The notes beneath the pieces are model-generated. The model saw nothing but the letters and a program-made list of their open reading frames with translations. It was not told where the DNA came from and did no database searches. A stretch of DNA of 5,652 nt from Caldifarciminota bacterium (GTDB taxonomy: Bacteria > Hydrothermota > Hydrothermia > B15-G9 > WFZT01). Shown piece by piece: positions 4,658-5,652 of the stretch (the first letter of the stretch is position 1; each line of letters opens with the position of its first letter). The stretch covers positions 1 to 5,652 of the forward strand of contig JALSOD010000008.1 in assembly GCA_026986655.1 (NCBI GenBank), written 5' to 3'. The position numbers were made by a program, and so were the translations under genes.

Positions 4658-5332
4658 TTAGTGAGGCTTCATAGAAAGGGTTTTATACTTGTCTATTTCA
4701 AGCAGCCAATTTTTTATTTTCTTCTTACACTCTTCATATCCCTCACACCTATCAACTATCTTACCTCGTATAACAAGAATCCCCGTGGGGTATTTAGTAA
4801 TTTTAAACAACTTAAGATAGCTTGGACACTCCCCAGGTTGGATTTCGTATAAGTTGTTCAAGCCTTCTTGTAATAGAGTAGCCTCTATTTCATTTTCAAT
4901 ACCGAGCTGGTCTTCCCAAACGAACTTCTGAAGCTCAATACAGTGTTCACAATCTGGGAGTAGGAACAACAATACGCTACCTTTATTCTTATTGAAAATA
5001 TCAATATAAAACTTAACACATTGCGGGTTGTCTTCTTTCAACAGCTCTTCAGGAAGATTTGTTGTTTGGGTTGCGACGGGCTCACATTTCTTTACAGAGA
5101 CAATAGGCACCCACTTTATGAGTAAAGAGTCTTTCACCTCCTCAAAAACAGGCACCAGCCCCTCGGAGGTAAAAGCATTCGTAATCTCCTCTAACGCTGT
5201 GCGAGGAATGGTTGTTGCGGGATATATAAAGATAGCAGGGTATCCCTTATCGCAAATAGAGGCAGAAAGTTTTTTGAAATAAAGAATTTTGGAAAGGCGG
5301 GACGCAAGTTTTTTTAATTTTTTCTCGAGCAT
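4658..5332 (-). CDS. Thioredoxin-fold protein with CEHC motif and an extra N-terminal domain (224 aa)
   Basis: The C-terminal half (about 105-215) looks like a thioredoxin fold: a strand GSVLLFLLPDC leads into the redox motif C128-E-H-C131, and YPTGILVIRGKIVDRCEGY supplies the expected cis-proline (P182) and following strands. Such domains reduce, form or shuffle disulfides; a CEHC motif alone does not tell which. The first 100 residues are not recognised: a basic helix (LEKKLKKLASRLSKILYFKK), then an alpha/beta segment with YPAIFIYPATTIP. Additional cysteines are C27, C83, C105, C169, C196 and C202. No signal peptide is clear, so it is probably cytoplasmic or peripheral. The start has only AAGG one base before ATG, too close for a normal ribosome site, while TATACT sits 9 nt upstream. 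The client could be the cysteine-paired membrane proteins nearby (inference). Confidence 0.8.
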   Translation of the reverse strand: MLEKKLKKLASRLSKILYFKKLSASICDKGYPAIFIYPATTIPRTALEEITNAFTSEGLVPVFEEVKDSLLIKWVPIVSVKKCEPVATQTTNLPEELLKEDNPQCVKFYIDIFNKNKGSVLLFLLPDCEHCIELQKFVWEDQLGIENEIEATLLQEGLNNLYEIQPGECPSYLKLFKITKYPTGILVIRGKIVDRCEGYEECKKKIKNWLLEIDKYKTLSMKPH

Positions 5333-5341
5333 ACCTTATGA

Positions 5342-5347
5342 AGTATA
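5342..5347 (-). promoter_or_regulatory. Possible -10 box before the thioredoxin-fold gene
   Basis: TATACT on the minus strand ends 9 nt before the ATG at 5332, in the 16 bp gap after the LamG-like gene. It fits the TAnnnT pattern at the other unit starts, but no -35 hexamer is evident and read-through from the upstream gene is equally plausible. Confidence 0.3.
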
Positions 5348-5348
5348 A

Positions 5349-5651
5349 TCAGCAGAAGCTCTCCTTGTTGAGGATTTGTACTTCCGCATCTGTTACAGGC
5401 CTATTTAAAATCCTGAACTGGTCAATTAATAGATGGGTTCCTGTTCTGTATCCGCCAGACCACAAACCAATCCTGTATGGGTCTTGTTTGAGGATTTGAG
5501 GCACATTATTATCACTAAAAACCAACTTGCGGTCCAGGTAAACCTTAAGAGTTGAACCATCCTTAACAACTATCCAGTGATGCCACTGGTTCCAGGTATC
5601 TCCAATTAAACTATGGTTTTCCCCTACATAACCCCAATATGTGTAACTACT
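5349..5651 (-). CDS. C-terminal end of a LamG/concanavalin A-like domain protein (partial)
   Basis: An open minus-strand frame enters from the right edge and stops at TGA (5351-5349), giving 100 residues without a start. It has the hallmarks of the laminin-G-like (concanavalin A-like jelly-roll) fold: WNQWHHWIVVKDGSTLKVYL (20-39), where the family shows a W-x-H...dg..l..Y pattern, a Gly-rich strand YRIGLWSGGYR, and the closing IDQFRILNRPVTDAEVQIL, close to the usual iDevriyNraLtdaEi ending. The protein ends in NKESFC. Such domains bind glycans or protein ligands and are common in tail fibres and surface proteins, so a receptor-binding or virion-surface role is plausible. The full length and any N-terminal domains lie outside the window. 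It is followed after 16 bp by the thioredoxin-fold gene. Confidence 0.85.
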   Translation of the reverse strand, partial: SSYTYWGYVGENHSLIGDTWNQWHHWIVVKDGSTLKVYLDRKLVFSDNNVPQILKQDPYRIGLWSGGYRTGTHLLIDQFRILNRPVTDAEVQILNKESFC

Positions 5652-5652
5652 G

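Noticed and set aside
4661..4852. Plus-strand open frame of 63 codons opposite the end of the thioredoxin-fold gene
   Set aside because: It is antisense to the thioredoxin cis-proline region, which is clearly coding on the other strand.
5028..5282. Plus-strand open frame of 84 codons opposite the thioredoxin-fold gene
   Set aside because: It has no ribosome site and the opposite frame encodes recognisable sequence continuing into the CEHC domain.

Overview
This is a densely packed, AT-leaning segment of what looks like a mobile element, most likely a virus or provirus of a thermophilic prokaryote. The evidence is a tyrosine recombinase, a run of very small membrane-anchored proteins, a lectin-like (LamG-type) protein fragment, almost no intergenic DNA and no housekeeping genes. 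Arginine codons are largely AGA/AGG and the proteins are rich in Lys and Glu. Genes inside operons have strong Shine-Dalgarno sequences (for example GGAGGT or GGAGGA 5-6 nt before ATG). The first gene of each transcription unit has none and instead carries a TAnnnT hexamer 7-9 nt before ATG, as expected of leaderless transcripts. The spacing fits a bacterial -10 box better than an archaeal TATA box, so a thermophilic bacterium (an Aquificales-like host is one guess) is somewhat favoured. An archaeal host is not excluded.

Layout, left to right. The first 30 bases hold the start of a minus-strand gene with a perfect ribosome binding site. A divergent plus-strand gene (66-485) encodes a two-helix, cysteine-rich protein whose end overlaps, tail to tail, a minus-strand 105-residue gene (433-750). 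From 789 to 2606 six minus-strand genes form one compact operon with start/stop overlaps. They are, in order of transcription, 67, 75, 107, 129, 96 and 133 residues long. Five are predicted membrane proteins with paired cysteines; the last is a cysteine-free, probably beta-rich protein. The tyrosine recombinase (2622-3557) is transcribed divergently from this operon, with only 15 bp between the two start codons. It ends 8 bp from the convergent 235-residue gene (3566-4273), which follows a 101-residue gene (4310-4615). Upstream lie a thioredoxin-fold protein with a CEHC motif (4658-5332) and the C-terminal end of a LamG-like domain protein (5349-5651) that runs off the right edge.

How the parts may work together is inference. 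The small membrane proteins with cysteine pairs, the beta-rich protein and the lectin-like protein could be virion or envelope components, and the CxxC protein could make or rearrange their disulfides. The recombinase would integrate or excise the element. A 23-24 bp element, nearly identical in front of the membrane-protein operon and the 101/235-residue gene pair, also covers the recombinase start codon and may coordinate these units. No capsid, packaging ATPase, portal or replication gene can be recognised, so the viral assignment rests on context. Most proteins here match no family that I can name.
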